A stretch of 64,000 nt of DNA from Campylobacter canadensis (GCF_013177655.1 NZ_CP035946.1:682001-746000), one strand, 5' to 3'. Counted from the first letter of the stretch, positions 1 through 9,369 are shown. Numbers and translations are program-made. Notes: generated by a model from the sequence alone, not told the origin.

Positions 1-363
1 ATCACCTTGTGCTACACGAGTTGGAAGACCAGTTGAAGGACCACCTCTCATAACATTTACAATAACAAGTGGAATTTCTGCAATGTATCCTAAACCAATT
101 TGTTCTGCCTTTAGTGAAATTCCAGGACCACTACTTGCAGTCATTGCCTTTGCACCACTCATTGCAGCACCAAGTGCAACACTAATACCGCTTATTTCAT
201 CTTCCATTTGAATAAAAGTTCCACCAGCCTTTGGTAATAGATGGCTTAACTCGTGAGCTATCTCACTACTAGGTGTAATAGGATAACCACCAAAAAATGT
301 ACAGCCACAATCAACTGCAGCCTGTGCTATTAGCATATTTCCTGTTGATATTACTTCTCTCAT
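1..363 (-). CDS. oorA: 2-oxoglutarate:acceptor oxidoreductase subunit alpha, N-terminal part (runs off window)
   Basis: This is the first 121 codons of a minus-strand gene cut by the window edge. The translation begins MREVISTGNMLIAQAAVD and continues through a pyruvate/2-oxoglutarate ferredoxin oxidoreductase N-terminal (PYR-type thiamine diphosphate) domain, with the typical GGYPITPSSE and ASSGPGISLK stretches. The enzyme converts 2-oxoglutarate to succinyl-CoA, passing electrons to a low-potential acceptor instead of NAD. An AAAGGA ribosome-binding site precedes the ATG at 363. It follows oorD by 10 bases, as in the oorDABC operons of Campylobacter and Helicobacter; oorB and oorC should lie just outside the window. 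Confidence 0.93.
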   Translation of the reverse strand, partial: MREVISTGNMLIAQAAVDCGCTFFGGYPITPSSEIAHELSHLLPKAGGTFIQMEDEISGISVALGAAMSGAKAMTASSGPGISLKAEQIGLGYIAEIPLVIVNVMRGGPSTGLPTRVAQGD

Positions 364-373
364 CGCAAATCCT

Positions 374-679
374 TTAATTTATTTTTTGAAAATTATTAGC
401 TTTAATTTTTTGTGCTAAAGCTTTAGATTCTTCGCTTAATTTAGCAAACTTAAATTCTTTTGGATTTGCCACAAAAATAGCAAAATCAGGGCAATGTAAT
501 TCACAATCTCTACAACCAATGCAATATTCAGGATGAATTACTTCTATCATTTTTCCTAGCACTGCATGCGGCTCATCACGCATTGCAATAGCACCACTTG
601 GGCAGTAACTTACGCATAAATTACAGGCCTTACATCTTTTCTCATCTACCCAAACTCCAACATCTGTTCTCATTTGCAT
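374..679 (-). CDS. oorD: 2-oxoglutarate oxidoreductase subunit delta, 2x[4Fe-4S] ferredoxin
   Basis: A 101-residue ferredoxin-like subunit with two complete CxxCxxCxxxCP motifs (Cys16, 19, 22, 26 and Cys53, 56, 59, 63), so two [4Fe-4S] clusters are expected. It passes electrons from the OorABC catalytic core to the acceptor and acts in the cytoplasm. The gene lies between sucD and oorA on the same strand, so succinyl-CoA producer and consumer are co-transcribed. An AAAGGA ribosome-binding site precedes the ATG at 679. A second ATG two codons further in is possible. Length and position match OorD of Campylobacter and Helicobacter. Confidence 0.93.
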   Translation of the reverse strand: MQMRTDVGVWVDEKRCKACNLCVSYCPSGAIAMRDEPHAVLGKMIEVIHPEYCIGCRDCELHCPDFAIFVANPKEFKFAKLSEESKALAQKIKANNFQKIN

Positions 680-696
680 TTTGTTTTCCTTTCTTT

Positions 697-724
697 AAAT
701 TTAGGCTTTTATAAACCTAAATTT
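697..724 (-). promoter_or_regulatory. Intercistronic stem-loop between sucD and oorD
   Basis: AAATTTAGG (697-705) pairs perfectly with CCTAAATTT (716-724) around a 10-base loop, directly after the sucD stop. No U-run follows on the minus strand, so it looks more like an RNA-stability or partial-attenuation element than a true terminator. The role is inferred. Confidence 0.45.
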
Positions 725-728
725 GTGT

Positions 729-1598
729 TTATTTAAGTAATTTTTTAATTTCGTTTCCAATATCAGCTGGAGAATCTACAACATAAATTCCATAGCTTTT
801 TAAAGCTTCTTTTTTAGCTGCAGCACTCTCATCAGCACTTCCAACGATAGCACCTGCATGTCCCATTCTTTTGCCTTTAGGAGCGGTTGCACCAGCAATA
901 AATGCCACAACAGGTTTTTTAATATTTTCTTTAATAAATTTAGCCGCTTCTACTTCTAAACTACCGCCAATTTCTCCTATCATTACGATAGCTTTTGTGT
1001 CATTGTCTTTTTCAAATTCTGCTAATAATTCTTTATAAGCAAGACCGATAATAGGGTCTCCACCAATACCAACAGCAGTGGTAATTCCATACCCTGCTAA
1101 AACAACTTGATTTGCTGCTTCATAAGTTAAAGTACCGCTTTTTGAAATTACTCCTACATTACCTTTTTTAAAGATAAAACCAGGCATAATTCCTAATTTA
1201 CATTCTTCGGCTGTAATAATTCCAGGGCAGTTTGGACCAATAATTTTCATACCTTTTTTATTTGCATATTGCTTAGCAAACATCATATCTTTTACAGGAG
1301 TATGCTCTGTGATTACAACTGCAAGTTTAATCCCTGCATCAGCAGCTTCAATGATACTATCTCCAACTGCAAAAGGTGGAACAAAAATCAAACTCGTATC
1401 AGCACCAATTTTATTAACTGCATCTTTTACAGTATCAAATACAGGTCTATCAAGATGGGTTGTACCACCTTTAAAAGGAGTAACACCGCCAACTATATTT
1501 GTGCCATAAGCAATACATTGTTCAGCGTGAAAAGTCGCTTCTTTACCTGTAAAACCTTGAACTATTACTTTTGTATTTTTATTTACTAATATACTCAT
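729..1598 (-). CDS. sucD: Succinyl-CoA synthetase (ADP-forming) subunit alpha
   Basis: A 289-residue protein of normal length. The N-terminal CoA-binding Rossmann domain starts SILVNKNTKVIVQGFTGKEA, followed by the ligase domain with the GHAGAIVGS loop that carries the catalytic phosphohistidine. With SucC it interconverts succinyl-CoA and succinate with ATP formation. It starts at an ATG behind AAGGAG, 9 bases after sucC, in the minus-strand run icd-sucC-sucD-oorD-oorA. The pair uses the succinyl-CoA made by the downstream Oor enzyme. Confidence 0.97.
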   Translation of the reverse strand: MSILVNKNTKVIVQGFTGKEATFHAEQCIAYGTNIVGGVTPFKGGTTHLDRPVFDTVKDAVNKIGADTSLIFVPPFAVGDSIIEAADAGIKLAVVITEHTPVKDMMFAKQYANKKGMKIIGPNCPGIITAEECKLGIMPGFIFKKGNVGVISKSGTLTYEAANQVVLAGYGITTAVGIGGDPIIGLAYKELLAEFEKDNDTKAIVMIGEIGGSLEVEAAKFIKENIKKPVVAFIAGATAPKGKRMGHAGAIVGSADESAAAKKEALKSYGIYVVDSPADIGNEIKKLLK

Positions 1599-1607
1599 CG
1601 CTACTCC

Positions 1608-2771
1608 TTATTTAACCAAACTTTTTACAAGTCTTGCACCATCAGCAAAATCACTTGCTGCGTGGATATTTTTAATACCTGAATTATCTAAAATTTCTTT
1701 TGCTTCTTTTGCATTGGTTCCATCAAGTCTTACAACAACAGGAATATCAACTTTAGTTGTTTTAGTTGCTTCTAAAACCCCATTTGCAATTCTATCGCAG
1801 CGAACAATACCACCAAAGATATTAATAAAAATAACTTTTACATTTTTATCTCTTAAAATAATTTCAAAAGCTTTAGCAACAGTTTCAGCACTTGCTCCAC
1901 CACCAACATCTAAGAAGTTTGCAGGTTTGCAGCCGCTATAATTAATAATATCCATAGTTGCCATCGCTAAACCAGCACCATTTACCATACAAGCTACATC
2001 GCCATCAAGTTTTACATAACTTAAACCATAATTACTTGCTTCAAGCTCTGCTGGATTTTCTTCTGTTTCATCTTTTAATTCTGCAATATCATGATTTCTA
2101 TATAAAGAACTATCATCAAAACTCATTTTTGCATCAAGCGCATAAAAATCGCCTTCTTTTGTTCTAATTAAAGGATTTATTTCAACTAAATTTGCATCTT
2201 TTGCTAAATAAAGTTTATAAAGTTTGTCTATAAAAGAAATAAGTTTTTTAGCTTCATCTTTGTTTAAGCCTAATTTGTTTGCTACTTCAACTCCGTGAAA
2301 CATTTTAAAACCAACTGCTGGGTCAATATTTACCTTAGCAATTTTTTCAGGATTTTTTGCTGCAACTTCTTCAATACTCATACCGCCTTCACTTGAAGCA
2401 ATAATTGTAATTTGCTCTTGCATTCTATTAAAAAGCAATGCTAAATAATATTCTTTTTCAATATTTGCACCACTTTCAATATATAATTTTCTAACTAATT
2501 TTCCTTCAGGCCCTGTTTGATGAGTTACTAGATTCATTCCTAGAATTTTACTTGCATAATCTTTTACTTCATCTAAATTCTTAGCAATTTTAACACCGCC
2601 GCCAAGACCACGACCACCTGCGTGAATTTGAGCTTTTACAGCCCAAACATTCCCGCCTAATTCTTTAGCGTTATTTACCGCTTCTTCTACACTAAAAGCT
2701 ACCTTACCTTTTAAGGTTGGTACACCAAATTTAGCAAAGATTTCTTTTGCTTGATACTCGTGTATATTCAT
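1608..2771 (-). CDS. sucC: Succinyl-CoA synthetase (ADP-forming) subunit beta
   Basis: A 387-residue protein of family-typical length: an ATP-grasp domain at the N terminus (MNIHEYQAKEIFAKFGVP, AGGRGLGGGVK) and a CoA-ligase domain at the C terminus (FLDVGGGASAE, NIFGGIVRCD). It is the nucleotide-binding partner of SucD. Its ATG overlaps the icd stop as ATGA and lies behind AAGGAGAG, so translation is probably coupled to icd. In C. jejuni, as I recall it, mdh lies between icd and sucC; here the two genes touch and there is no room for it. Confidence 0.97.
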   Translation of the reverse strand: MNIHEYQAKEIFAKFGVPTLKGKVAFSVEEAVNNAKELGGNVWAVKAQIHAGGRGLGGGVKIAKNLDEVKDYASKILGMNLVTHQTGPEGKLVRKLYIESGANIEKEYYLALLFNRMQEQITIIASSEGGMSIEEVAAKNPEKIAKVNIDPAVGFKMFHGVEVANKLGLNKDEAKKLISFIDKLYKLYLAKDANLVEINPLIRTKEGDFYALDAKMSFDDSSLYRNHDIAELKDETEENPAELEASNYGLSYVKLDGDVACMVNGAGLAMATMDIINYSGCKPANFLDVGGGASAETVAKAFEIILRDKNVKVIFINIFGGIVRCDRIANGVLEATKTTKVDIPVVVRLDGTNAKEAKEILDNSGIKNIHAASDFADGARLVKSLVK

Positions 2772-4954
2772 TTGCTCTCCTTAATAAAATTAATAATATC
2801 ATTTAAAGTCTTGCTAGGACGCATAATCTCTTGTGCTTTTTGTCCTAAAACATAATATCCGCCTAAATCAACTTTTTTACCTTCTTCTTGCATAAATTCA
2901 TTAAAAATTGTATCTACATTTTTATTTAATTTATCAGCAACTTCTTTAAAAAAGCTTTGTAATTGCATATCTTGATTTTGCTTTGCTAATGCATTTGCTA
3001 AATATAGTGCAAAATAAAAATGACTTGTTCTATTATCATTTTCTTTTGCCTTTCTGCTTGGTGCTTTATTTTCTTCTAAATAATTTGAAATTGCTTCATC
3101 AAAAGCTTGTGCTAATACATTTGCTTTTTGGTTTTTATTATGAATATATTCATATTCAAGTGAGCTTTGAAGAGCTAAAAATTCGCCCAAACTATCCCAG
3201 CGTAAATGGTTTTCTTCTATTACTTGCTCTACTTGTTTTGGCGCTGAACCACCAGCTCCTGTTTCAAACATAGCTCCACCATTTAGCATAGGAACTATTG
3301 AAAGCATTTTTGCACTTGTTCCAAGTTCTAAAATAGGGAATAAATCAGTTAAATAATCTCTTAAAACATTACCAGTAGCACTTATGCAGTTTTTTCCACT
3401 TCTAATTATTCTTAAACTTTCTTTGCAAGCATCGTAAGGCTTTAGAATTTTAAATTTATTTGCTAATTCAGCCTTAATGATATCAATCATAATTTTATTG
3501 CTAGGGCGTTTTTCATCTAGCCAAAAAATTACTTCTTCCTTGCTTTGTTCAAATCTTTGTTCTGCTAATTTTATCCAGTTTTTAATTGCATCCATTTTTG
3601 CAAGATTTATTCTATAAATATCGCCTTTTTTAACTTCATGACGCATAATTTCTTTACCATCAAGCTCTATTACATAGTTTGCATCTTTGTTTGCTATGAA
3701 GGTTTTATCATGTGAGCCATATTCTTGAGCTTTTTTAGCCATTAAACCAACATTGCTAACTGAACCTATTTTGCTTGGGTTTAAGGTGCCATTTTGTCTT
3801 AAATCATCAATTACAGCTTCGTAAATAGTAGCATAAGTTTTATCAGGAATTACGGCATTTGTATCTTTTTCTTTTCCTTCTTTATCCCATAATTTTGCAC
3901 CGTTTTTAAGCATTGCAGGCATAGAAGCATCAACGATAACATCGCTTGGAACATGAAGATTTGTAATACCTTTATCTGAATTTACCATTGAAATTGGTGT
4001 TTTTTCTAAAATTTCGTTGTACTTTTTTAAAATTTCATCTTTTTTATTTGAGTTTTCAATTTTACTTAAAAGCTCACTTAAACCATTATTTGGATTGATT
4101 TGTAATTTTTCAAATTCATCTTTAAATTCAGTAAATAATTCTTTAAAAAATACCTTTAAAGCGTGTGCAAATAATACAGGGTCGCTTATTTTCATCATAG
4201 TTGCTTTTAAATGTAATGAAAATAAAATATCTTCTTCTTTGCAAATTTTAATTTGCTCATCGTAAAATTTATCAAGTTTTTCTACATTCATAAAAGTTGC
4301 ATCTAAAATTTCATCTTTAGAAACTGCAAAACTTTTTAATTCATTTTTTTCTTGATTTACAACTTCATAGAGTTTTATTGTACCATCGTTTGGAATTAAA
4401 ACTGCTTTTTCATTGTCAAAGAAATCTCCATCATTCATGTAAGAAACTCTTGTTTTTGAATCTTTGCTAAATTCTTTTACTTTATAAGGATTTGCTTTTG
4501 CATATTCTTTTACTGCATTTGTACTTCTTCTATCTGAATTTCCTTGTCTTAATACAGGATTAACTGCAGAGCCTAAAACTTTTGCATAATTTTCTTTAAT
4601 TTGCTCTTCTTCAGCATTGCTTGGATTATCAGGATAATTTGGAACATTAAAACCCTTTTCTTGCAATTCTTTAATAGCAGCTTTAAGTTGTGGGATTGAA
4701 GCTGATATGTTTGGGGTTTTTATTAGATTTGTTCCATCTTTTTTTACTAGTTCTCCTAATTTTGCTAAAGCATCCTCTACCTTTTGCTCTTCTTTTAAAT
4801 AAGAATTTTGAGCAGCTAAAATTCTTGCAGCTAGTGAAATATCACTAACATCAATTTTAATATTTGCCTTACTTAAAAATGCTTGTGCAATAGGCAAAAA
4901 ACTAAGTGTTGCCAACGCAGGTGATTCATCTGTGAATGTGTAAATAATACCCAC
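2768..4954 (-). CDS. icd: NADP-dependent isocitrate dehydrogenase, monomeric type
   Basis: Large single-chain isocitrate dehydrogenase of the monomeric family, 728 residues from the start chosen here. It oxidises isocitrate to 2-oxoglutarate in the cytoplasm, supplying the substrate of the Oor enzyme in the same operon. The C-terminal part has the conserved LNGGAMFETGAGGSAPK stretch. An ATG at 4993 would add 13 residues, but AAAGGAG followed 5 bases later by GTG at 4954 gives VGIIYTFTDESPALA, which aligns with the usual family start (about MKIIYTYTDEAPALA). The GTG start is therefore preferred. It lies 78 bases after mltG on the same strand and overlaps sucC by 4 bases. Confidence 0.95.
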   Translation of the reverse strand: MGIIYTFTDESPALATLSFLPIAQAFLSKANIKIDVSDISLAARILAAQNSYLKEEQKVEDALAKLGELVKKDGTNLIKTPNISASIPQLKAAIKELQEKGFNVPNYPDNPSNAEEEQIKENYAKVLGSAVNPVLRQGNSDRRSTNAVKEYAKANPYKVKEFSKDSKTRVSYMNDGDFFDNEKAVLIPNDGTIKLYEVVNQEKNELKSFAVSKDEILDATFMNVEKLDKFYDEQIKICKEEDILFSLHLKATMMKISDPVLFAHALKVFFKELFTEFKDEFEKLQINPNNGLSELLSKIENSNKKDEILKKYNEILEKTPISMVNSDKGITNLHVPSDVIVDASMPAMLKNGAKLWDKEGKEKDTNAVIPDKTYATIYEAVIDDLRQNGTLNPSKIGSVSNVGLMAKKAQEYGSHDKTFIANKDANYVIELDGKEIMRHEVKKGDIYRINLAKMDAIKNWIKLAEQRFEQSKEEVIFWLDEKRPSNKIMIDIIKAELANKFKILKPYDACKESLRIIRSGKNCISATGNVLRDYLTDLFPILELGTSAKMLSIVPMLNGGAMFETGAGGSAPKQVEQVIEENHLRWDSLGEFLALQSSLEYEYIHNKNQKANVLAQAFDEAISNYLEENKAPSRKAKENDNRTSHFYFALYLANALAKQNQDMQLQSFFKEVADKLNKNVDTIFNEFMQEEGKKVDLGGYYVLGQKAQEIMRPSKTLNDIINFIKESK

Positions 4955-5032
4955 TTTGTCTCCTTTAGGTATGAAATTTACAGAGATTATCAAAGCAAAT
5001 AGTTACACAAAAGTTAATAACAAAATTTAAGA

Positions 5033-5989
5033 TTAATTTAATTTTTGTTTGTTAATTTCTTTTTGATGTTCGCTTAAAGTCTTGCTAAATTTATGTTTTT
5101 GTGTTTTTTTATCTCTTACAAAATATAAAAATTCACTCTTTGCAGGTGCTATTGCAGCCAGTATTGCATCATCAGAAGTGTTACAAATCGCAACACTTGG
5201 CAAATTTTTATTTTTATAAGAATTAAATTCGCTATTGTCTTCTCTTATCATTTGAGCTGTAATTTTTGTATGCGAATTTAACCCATAATTTAGCATTCCA
5301 TCCATTTGCAAATACATATTTTTATTTAATCTATTATAAATTACGCTTGCAACTATTGGCATTTCGTCTTTATTTGCTGCTTCTTTTTGAATAATACTTG
5401 CAACAATTATAAATCTATAAAATTTTTTTTCATTATATTCGCCAAAGATTTTTTTTGCTATTTTTTCATAATGTTTGTTTGCATAGGCTAAAAGATAGTT
5501 AATGAATAACTTTTCATCAATACCTAAAGGAATAGAATAGGTTTGTGGTATAAAAACCCCGTTTGTATATTTGCTTTGAGCGTTTAATTCTTCTAAAAGT
5601 TTTTCATAACTTAGATTTAACTTTGTTGCTACTATATTTTTTAAAAAATACTCGCTTGTTTCTCCTGGAATTAAGGTAATATTTACTAAGGCTGCTTTAT
5701 TGCTTGTAAATTCTTTTAAAGCTTCGTATCTACTTAATTTTATAGCACTCATATTTATCCAACCACTTTGAGCTTTGCCAAAAAAAAGTAATAAATATTG
5801 GTCTAATTTTGAAAATTGCACTTTAGATTTATTTAAGCTGTTTATAATTTGTAAATTAGAGCCTTTAGGGATATATACAACTGATTGTAAATATACAGGC
5901 TGATTTAAATATATAAAAATGGTAAAGAAAATGATAAAAAAAACTTCAAAAATAATTGATATACTCATAAAGATATTTTTAATATTCAT
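5033..5989 (-). CDS. mltG: Endolytic murein transglycosylase, MltG/YceG family
   Basis: 318 residues: an N-terminal membrane anchor (about residues 8-29), a LysM-like segment beginning VVYIPKGSNLQIINSL, then the YceG catalytic domain (LIPGETSEYF, FIPQTYSIPLG, ASIIQKEA at 197-204, VIYNRLNKNMYLQMD, PSVAICN). It is expected to cleave nascent glycan strands in the periplasm and help set strand length. The common ASI-x-EKE motif reads ASIIQKE here, keeping the second Glu (203). Older annotations call this family aminodeoxychorismate lyase. The start at 5989 overlaps the divergent AsmA-like gene by about 70 bases. It may head the icd-sucCD-oor run. Confidence 0.88.
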   Translation of the reverse strand: MNIKNIFMSISIIFEVFFIIFFTIFIYLNQPVYLQSVVYIPKGSNLQIINSLNKSKVQFSKLDQYLLLFFGKAQSGWINMSAIKLSRYEALKEFTSNKAALVNITLIPGETSEYFLKNIVATKLNLSYEKLLEELNAQSKYTNGVFIPQTYSIPLGIDEKLFINYLLAYANKHYEKIAKKIFGEYNEKKFYRFIIVASIIQKEAANKDEMPIVASVIYNRLNKNMYLQMDGMLNYGLNSHTKITAQMIREDNSEFNSYKNKNLPSVAICNTSDDAILAAIAPAKSEFLYFVRDKKTQKHKFSKTLSEHQKEINKQKLN

Positions 5990-8480
5990 AGCTTTGTTTA
6001 TAACCTTTTTATTTGTATTAGTAAATGGTATAAAAATTTCTCATTTTAGCTTATATAATATCACTTTTGATAATTTATTTGTTAAACTAGATAAAAAACT
6101 AACCATCAACGCTGAAAAAATTACAATATTAACCAATCAAAAACAACAAGAGCAAAATGAGGAATTTAATAATAAAAAAGTAGAACAGATATTTTTGGAT
6201 ATTAAAAACTATAAGGCTTTATTTTTATTTTTTGAACAAATTAATATAAAAAACTTAGAGCTTGATAATAACGCCTTAAGTATTATGTATAATAAAGAAA
6301 GGTTAAAAATAAATTCAAGTTATTTTTCTTTAGATTTAAATATTGATTTAAATAAAAATGAAGTTTATGCTAGTATTAATCAATTTAATTTTAAAGATTT
6401 TGTAATTAGTGGAAAATTATTTTATGCTGATACTATTTCTTTTCAAGGTACTATTAGTAATAAAAGTAAAAATATTCAAGCAAATTTTGACATTGAACTT
6501 ATAAAGAATAAAAGTGTTATAAAAATAAGCAAGGCTTTTATTAAAAATCAAGATGAATTATATGAATATTTAAAGGATTATATAAGTCCTACAATTAAAG
6601 AATGGGCCTTTGTTAGAAGTAGATTTAGTGAAGCTATTTTTAGTGCTGAATTTATATTAATTAATAATAATATTAACAGTAGCAAGGTAGTTGGTAATTT
6701 TGTTGAAGTTGTAGAAAGCTATCATGATAAAGCTCCAAAAGCTTATGCTAAAAATATGGAATTTTCATATATAAATAATAAATTAGAATTAAAAGCAAAA
6801 GATGTAATAGATAGCGAAAAAAATAATGTTAAAGAATTTAAATTAGTAATTGATGAAATAGGGTATTCGCCTACAAATATTGATATTTTAGTAGAAAATA
6901 TACTTTTTACAAAAAGCATATATCCTATTATAAATGCTTATGGAGTTGAACTTAATTTAGAGCAACTTAGTGGTAGTACTAATGCTAAAATCGCTATTGT
7001 TTTAGACCACGGAGCAAAAATAAATATTGATGTTGATTTAAATGGAAAAATGCAATTTAAAAATATAGTTTTTGATGCAAATAATGTAAAAATAAATATT
7101 GATAATAATTATACAAAAATAAATGGAGATTTTACATACGAAAATATTGCAAGTAAAAATACGAGTATTATTGCAGATAATCACACAAAATTAGTACAAA
7201 TAAAAAGCAAGGAATTAAATATAAATTATGATAAATATTTTTATTTTAATCAAGAAGCGAATTTTAATTTTGATTTAAATACACAAATTCTTGATTTTAA
7301 AGAACTAGGAATAAAAATAGATTTTAATAATAAAATTTATTTTGAAAGTGATTTAAATAATATTTTAGCTTATTCAAAACTTTTCCAAAAATATAAATTT
7401 AATGGCGGAAAGATTATTTTTAATTCTAATTATGATGATATTAAAATTTCAATTATAAATTCAGATTTTTTTATGAATTTATACGAGTATGAAGATTTTT
7501 CAAATATTGCTAAAAATCAAGTAAAAGATTATATTTTAAATAGAGCAAAAGCTTATAAAAACGATGATTTTTATATTAATATTAAAGCAAAAGATATAAG
7601 CTTAAATACAAAAAGTCAGAAAATAAAAATACTTACTGAAAACAATGAACAAAAGTTATATATAAAAGATTTGCTTTATAATTATGTTGAAGATACAAAT
7701 AATGATAGCGGCGAAGACTTTAACATTTTTGCAAAGCGATTTGCCATTGTTTATGATGAATATTTATTTGAATTTCAAAAATTGCATCTAGTAAAAAAAT
7801 TAGAAGATATTTATTTATTAGCTAATGTAGGAAGCGAAGATAGTATTTATTTAAACAAAAATAAAGATTCTTTTAATTTTCATATTTTTCATTTAAAAGC
7901 TGATGATTTAAATAAAATAGCAAGAACTAAGATTTTAACAGGTGGAGAACTTGCCCTTACTGCTAGTGGGAAAAATTTTAATGATTATAGCGGGGTAATA
8001 AATATTATTGAATCTTCAATAGCAAATACTAAATTTTATGATTCTTTAATAGCATTTTTTGATGGAATTTCTTCAGCTGTCAAATTAAAAAGTCAGCGAA
8101 GAAATAAAGATGGTTTAAAGGTTAAGCTAGCTTCAGCTGATTTTCTTAAACAAAATACAACAATTAAGCTAAATAATATAAACATAAATGGTTATAAATT
8201 TGATGCCTTAGGCAGTGGAAATATTGATTTTATCAATAATAATATTGATATTTTTTTAAATATTTACACTTTAAAAGATACTAATTCTCTTTTATCACAA
8301 ATTCCATTAGTAAAGCAGATAGTTTTAGGCGATAGCAAGTCTCGCTTAGCAACGGGTTTAAAAATTTATGGAAAATTAGATGATATTAAATTCTCAAATA
8401 CCTTAGCGCAAGATATTATTACAGCACCAGTAAATTTAATAAAAAATATTTTTATGTTACCAGTAAATATTTTTAAATAA
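5919..8480 (+). CDS. AsmA/YhdP-like inner-membrane-anchored periplasmic protein
   Basis: 853 residues with one N-terminal membrane segment (about residues 13-35) followed by a long, beta-rich, Asn/Lys/Ile-rich periplasmic region. The C terminus has the AsmA-family block around TGGELALTASGKNF, SAVKLKSQRRNKDGLK and SRLATGLKIYGKLDDIKF. Such proteins form hydrophobic grooves thought to carry phospholipid to the outer membrane; here that is a family inference. It corresponds in position to the C. jejuni gene next to icd. No strong ribosome-binding site precedes the ATG at 5919; an ATG at 5931 is an alternative. Both starts lie inside the divergent mltG coding region. Confidence 0.8.
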   Translation: MVKKMIKKTSKIIDILIKIFLIFIALFITFLFVLVNGIKISHFSLYNITFDNLFVKLDKKLTINAEKITILTNQKQQEQNEEFNNKKVEQIFLDIKNYKALFLFFEQINIKNLELDNNALSIMYNKERLKINSSYFSLDLNIDLNKNEVYASINQFNFKDFVISGKLFYADTISFQGTISNKSKNIQANFDIELIKNKSVIKISKAFIKNQDELYEYLKDYISPTIKEWAFVRSRFSEAIFSAEFILINNNINSSKVVGNFVEVVESYHDKAPKAYAKNMEFSYINNKLELKAKDVIDSEKNNVKEFKLVIDEIGYSPTNIDILVENILFTKSIYPIINAYGVELNLEQLSGSTNAKIAIVLDHGAKINIDVDLNGKMQFKNIVFDANNVKINIDNNYTKINGDFTYENIASKNTSIIADNHTKLVQIKSKELNINYDKYFYFNQEANFNFDLNTQILDFKELGIKIDFNNKIYFESDLNNILAYSKLFQKYKFNGGKIIFNSNYDDIKISIINSDFFMNLYEYEDFSNIAKNQVKDYILNRAKAYKNDDFYINIKAKDISLNTKSQKIKILTENNEQKLYIKDLLYNYVEDTNNDSGEDFNIFAKRFAIVYDEYLFEFQKLHLVKKLEDIYLLANVGSEDSIYLNKNKDSFNFHIFHLKADDLNKIARTKILTGGELALTASGKNFNDYSGVINIIESSIANTKFYDSLIAFFDGISSAVKLKSQRRNKDGLKVKLASADFLKQNTTIKLNNININGYKFDALGSGNIDFINNNIDIFLNIYTLKDTNSLLSQIPLVKQIVLGDSKSRLATGLKIYGKLDDIKFSNTLAQDIITAPVNLIKNIFMLPVNIFK

Positions 8481-8512
8481 ATTTTAAATTTATCATTCCT
8501 TTAAGTTATTTT

Positions 8513-8533
8513 TAAAGTAATTATTTTTATAAT
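8513..8533 (+). promoter_or_regulatory. Probable sigma-70 promoter of the DUF4198 gene
   Basis: TATAAT at 8528-8533 lies about 33 bases before the ATG at 8567. Upstream are T-rich tracts spaced about one helical turn apart, as is usual for Campylobacter promoters that lack a clear -35 box. A consensus AAAGGA ribosome-binding site follows. Confidence 0.5.
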
Positions 8534-8566
8534 AATCACTTTCAATTTTAATTTAAAGGATATAAA

Positions 8567-9280
8567 ATGAAATTTTCAAAGATTGCATTTTTAGGTTTAT
8601 TTGTTGCTAGTTCGGCTTTTGCTCATCAATTTTTTCCTATGAAGACTGATAATGGATATAAGGTTGGTTTTTGGGCGGATGACCATTGGGGTCAATATCA
8701 GCCTGATAGAGTTTTTGGCATTAGTGCTAAGGATTCAAAAGGAAAAAATTTAAAAGCAGGTTATGATTATCAAAACAATACTATTTTTATAGAAGGAAAT
8801 CCTTCAGTAGCTAGTTTAAATTATGATTTTGGTTATTATACTTTTACAAAAAATGGTAAGCATTATGCACAAATTCGTTCTGATTTAACTGATGTTGGGG
8901 GTGCAAATGAAGTAACTCAAACAAGAAAAATTTACAAAATGGGTAAAAGTATTTTTGCTTGGGATGAGGCAGCTAAAAAACCTTTAGGATTAAAATTTGA
9001 AATTATTCCTTTACAAAATCCATTAGTTTTAAAAGAAGGAGATAAGCTAAAAGTTCAAGTGCTTCTTGATTCAAAACCTGTAAGCGGAGTTGAATTTGAA
9101 GACCAAAATGATGATATTGATGGTGTTGTAACAGATTCAAAAGGTATAGCAACCTTAACATTAACTAAAGCAAAAGATGGTTTACAAATTATTGCAGCAG
9201 GAATTAAATTGCCTTATAATTTAGACAGATACGGCGATACTTTACAGCTTACCGCTACTTTAAGTTTTAAATCAAAATAA
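8567..9280 (+). CDS. DUF4198-family periplasmic protein (possible metal-uptake accessory)
   Basis: 237 residues with a clear signal peptide (MKFSKIAFLGLFVASSAFA, cleavage before HQF). The mature part looks like the DUF4198 family: an N-terminal beta-rich region with HQFFPMK and DDHWGQYQPDR, and a C-terminal immunoglobulin-like domain with GVVTDSKGIATLTL. Family members often lie beside nickel or cobalt transporters, but none is visible here, so the function is unproven. The N-terminal His and DDHW residues could be metal ligands (inference). The gene stands alone between its own promoter and a strong terminator at 9285. Confidence 0.75.
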   Translation: MKFSKIAFLGLFVASSAFAHQFFPMKTDNGYKVGFWADDHWGQYQPDRVFGISAKDSKGKNLKAGYDYQNNTIFIEGNPSVASLNYDFGYYTFTKNGKHYAQIRSDLTDVGGANEVTQTRKIYKMGKSIFAWDEAAKKPLGLKFEIIPLQNPLVLKEGDKLKVQVLLDSKPVSGVEFEDQNDDIDGVVTDSKGIATLTLTKAKDGLQIIAAGIKLPYNLDRYGDTLQLTATLSFKSK

Positions 9281-9284
9281 AATT

Positions 9285-9304
9285 CTAGGCTATTTTTAGC
9301 CTAG
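9285..9304 (+). terminator. Rho-independent terminator after the DUF4198 gene
   Basis: Perfect 8-bp stem CTAGGCTA / TAGCCTAG with a TTTT loop, four bases after the stop codon. A T-rich stretch follows about 10 bases later. Confidence 0.75.
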
Positions 9305-9369
9305 ATTGATATTAATTTATTTTTTTATGTTTTAATTAAGCTTTAGATAAATTTTTAAAGGAAGTTTAG

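Noticed and set aside
1269-2167. Plus-strand frames opposite sucD and sucC
   Set aside because: Shadow frames of conserved minus-strand genes with unlikely composition.
4955-4993. ATG start of icd at 4993
   Set aside because: There is no ribosome-binding site there; AAAGGAG with a GTG at 4954 gives the family-typical N terminus.
5381-5400. MltG inactive because of Gln in the ASI-x-EKE motif
   Set aside because: The second Glu of the motif is kept and Gln at the first position may be tolerated in this lineage; I cannot decide without an alignment.
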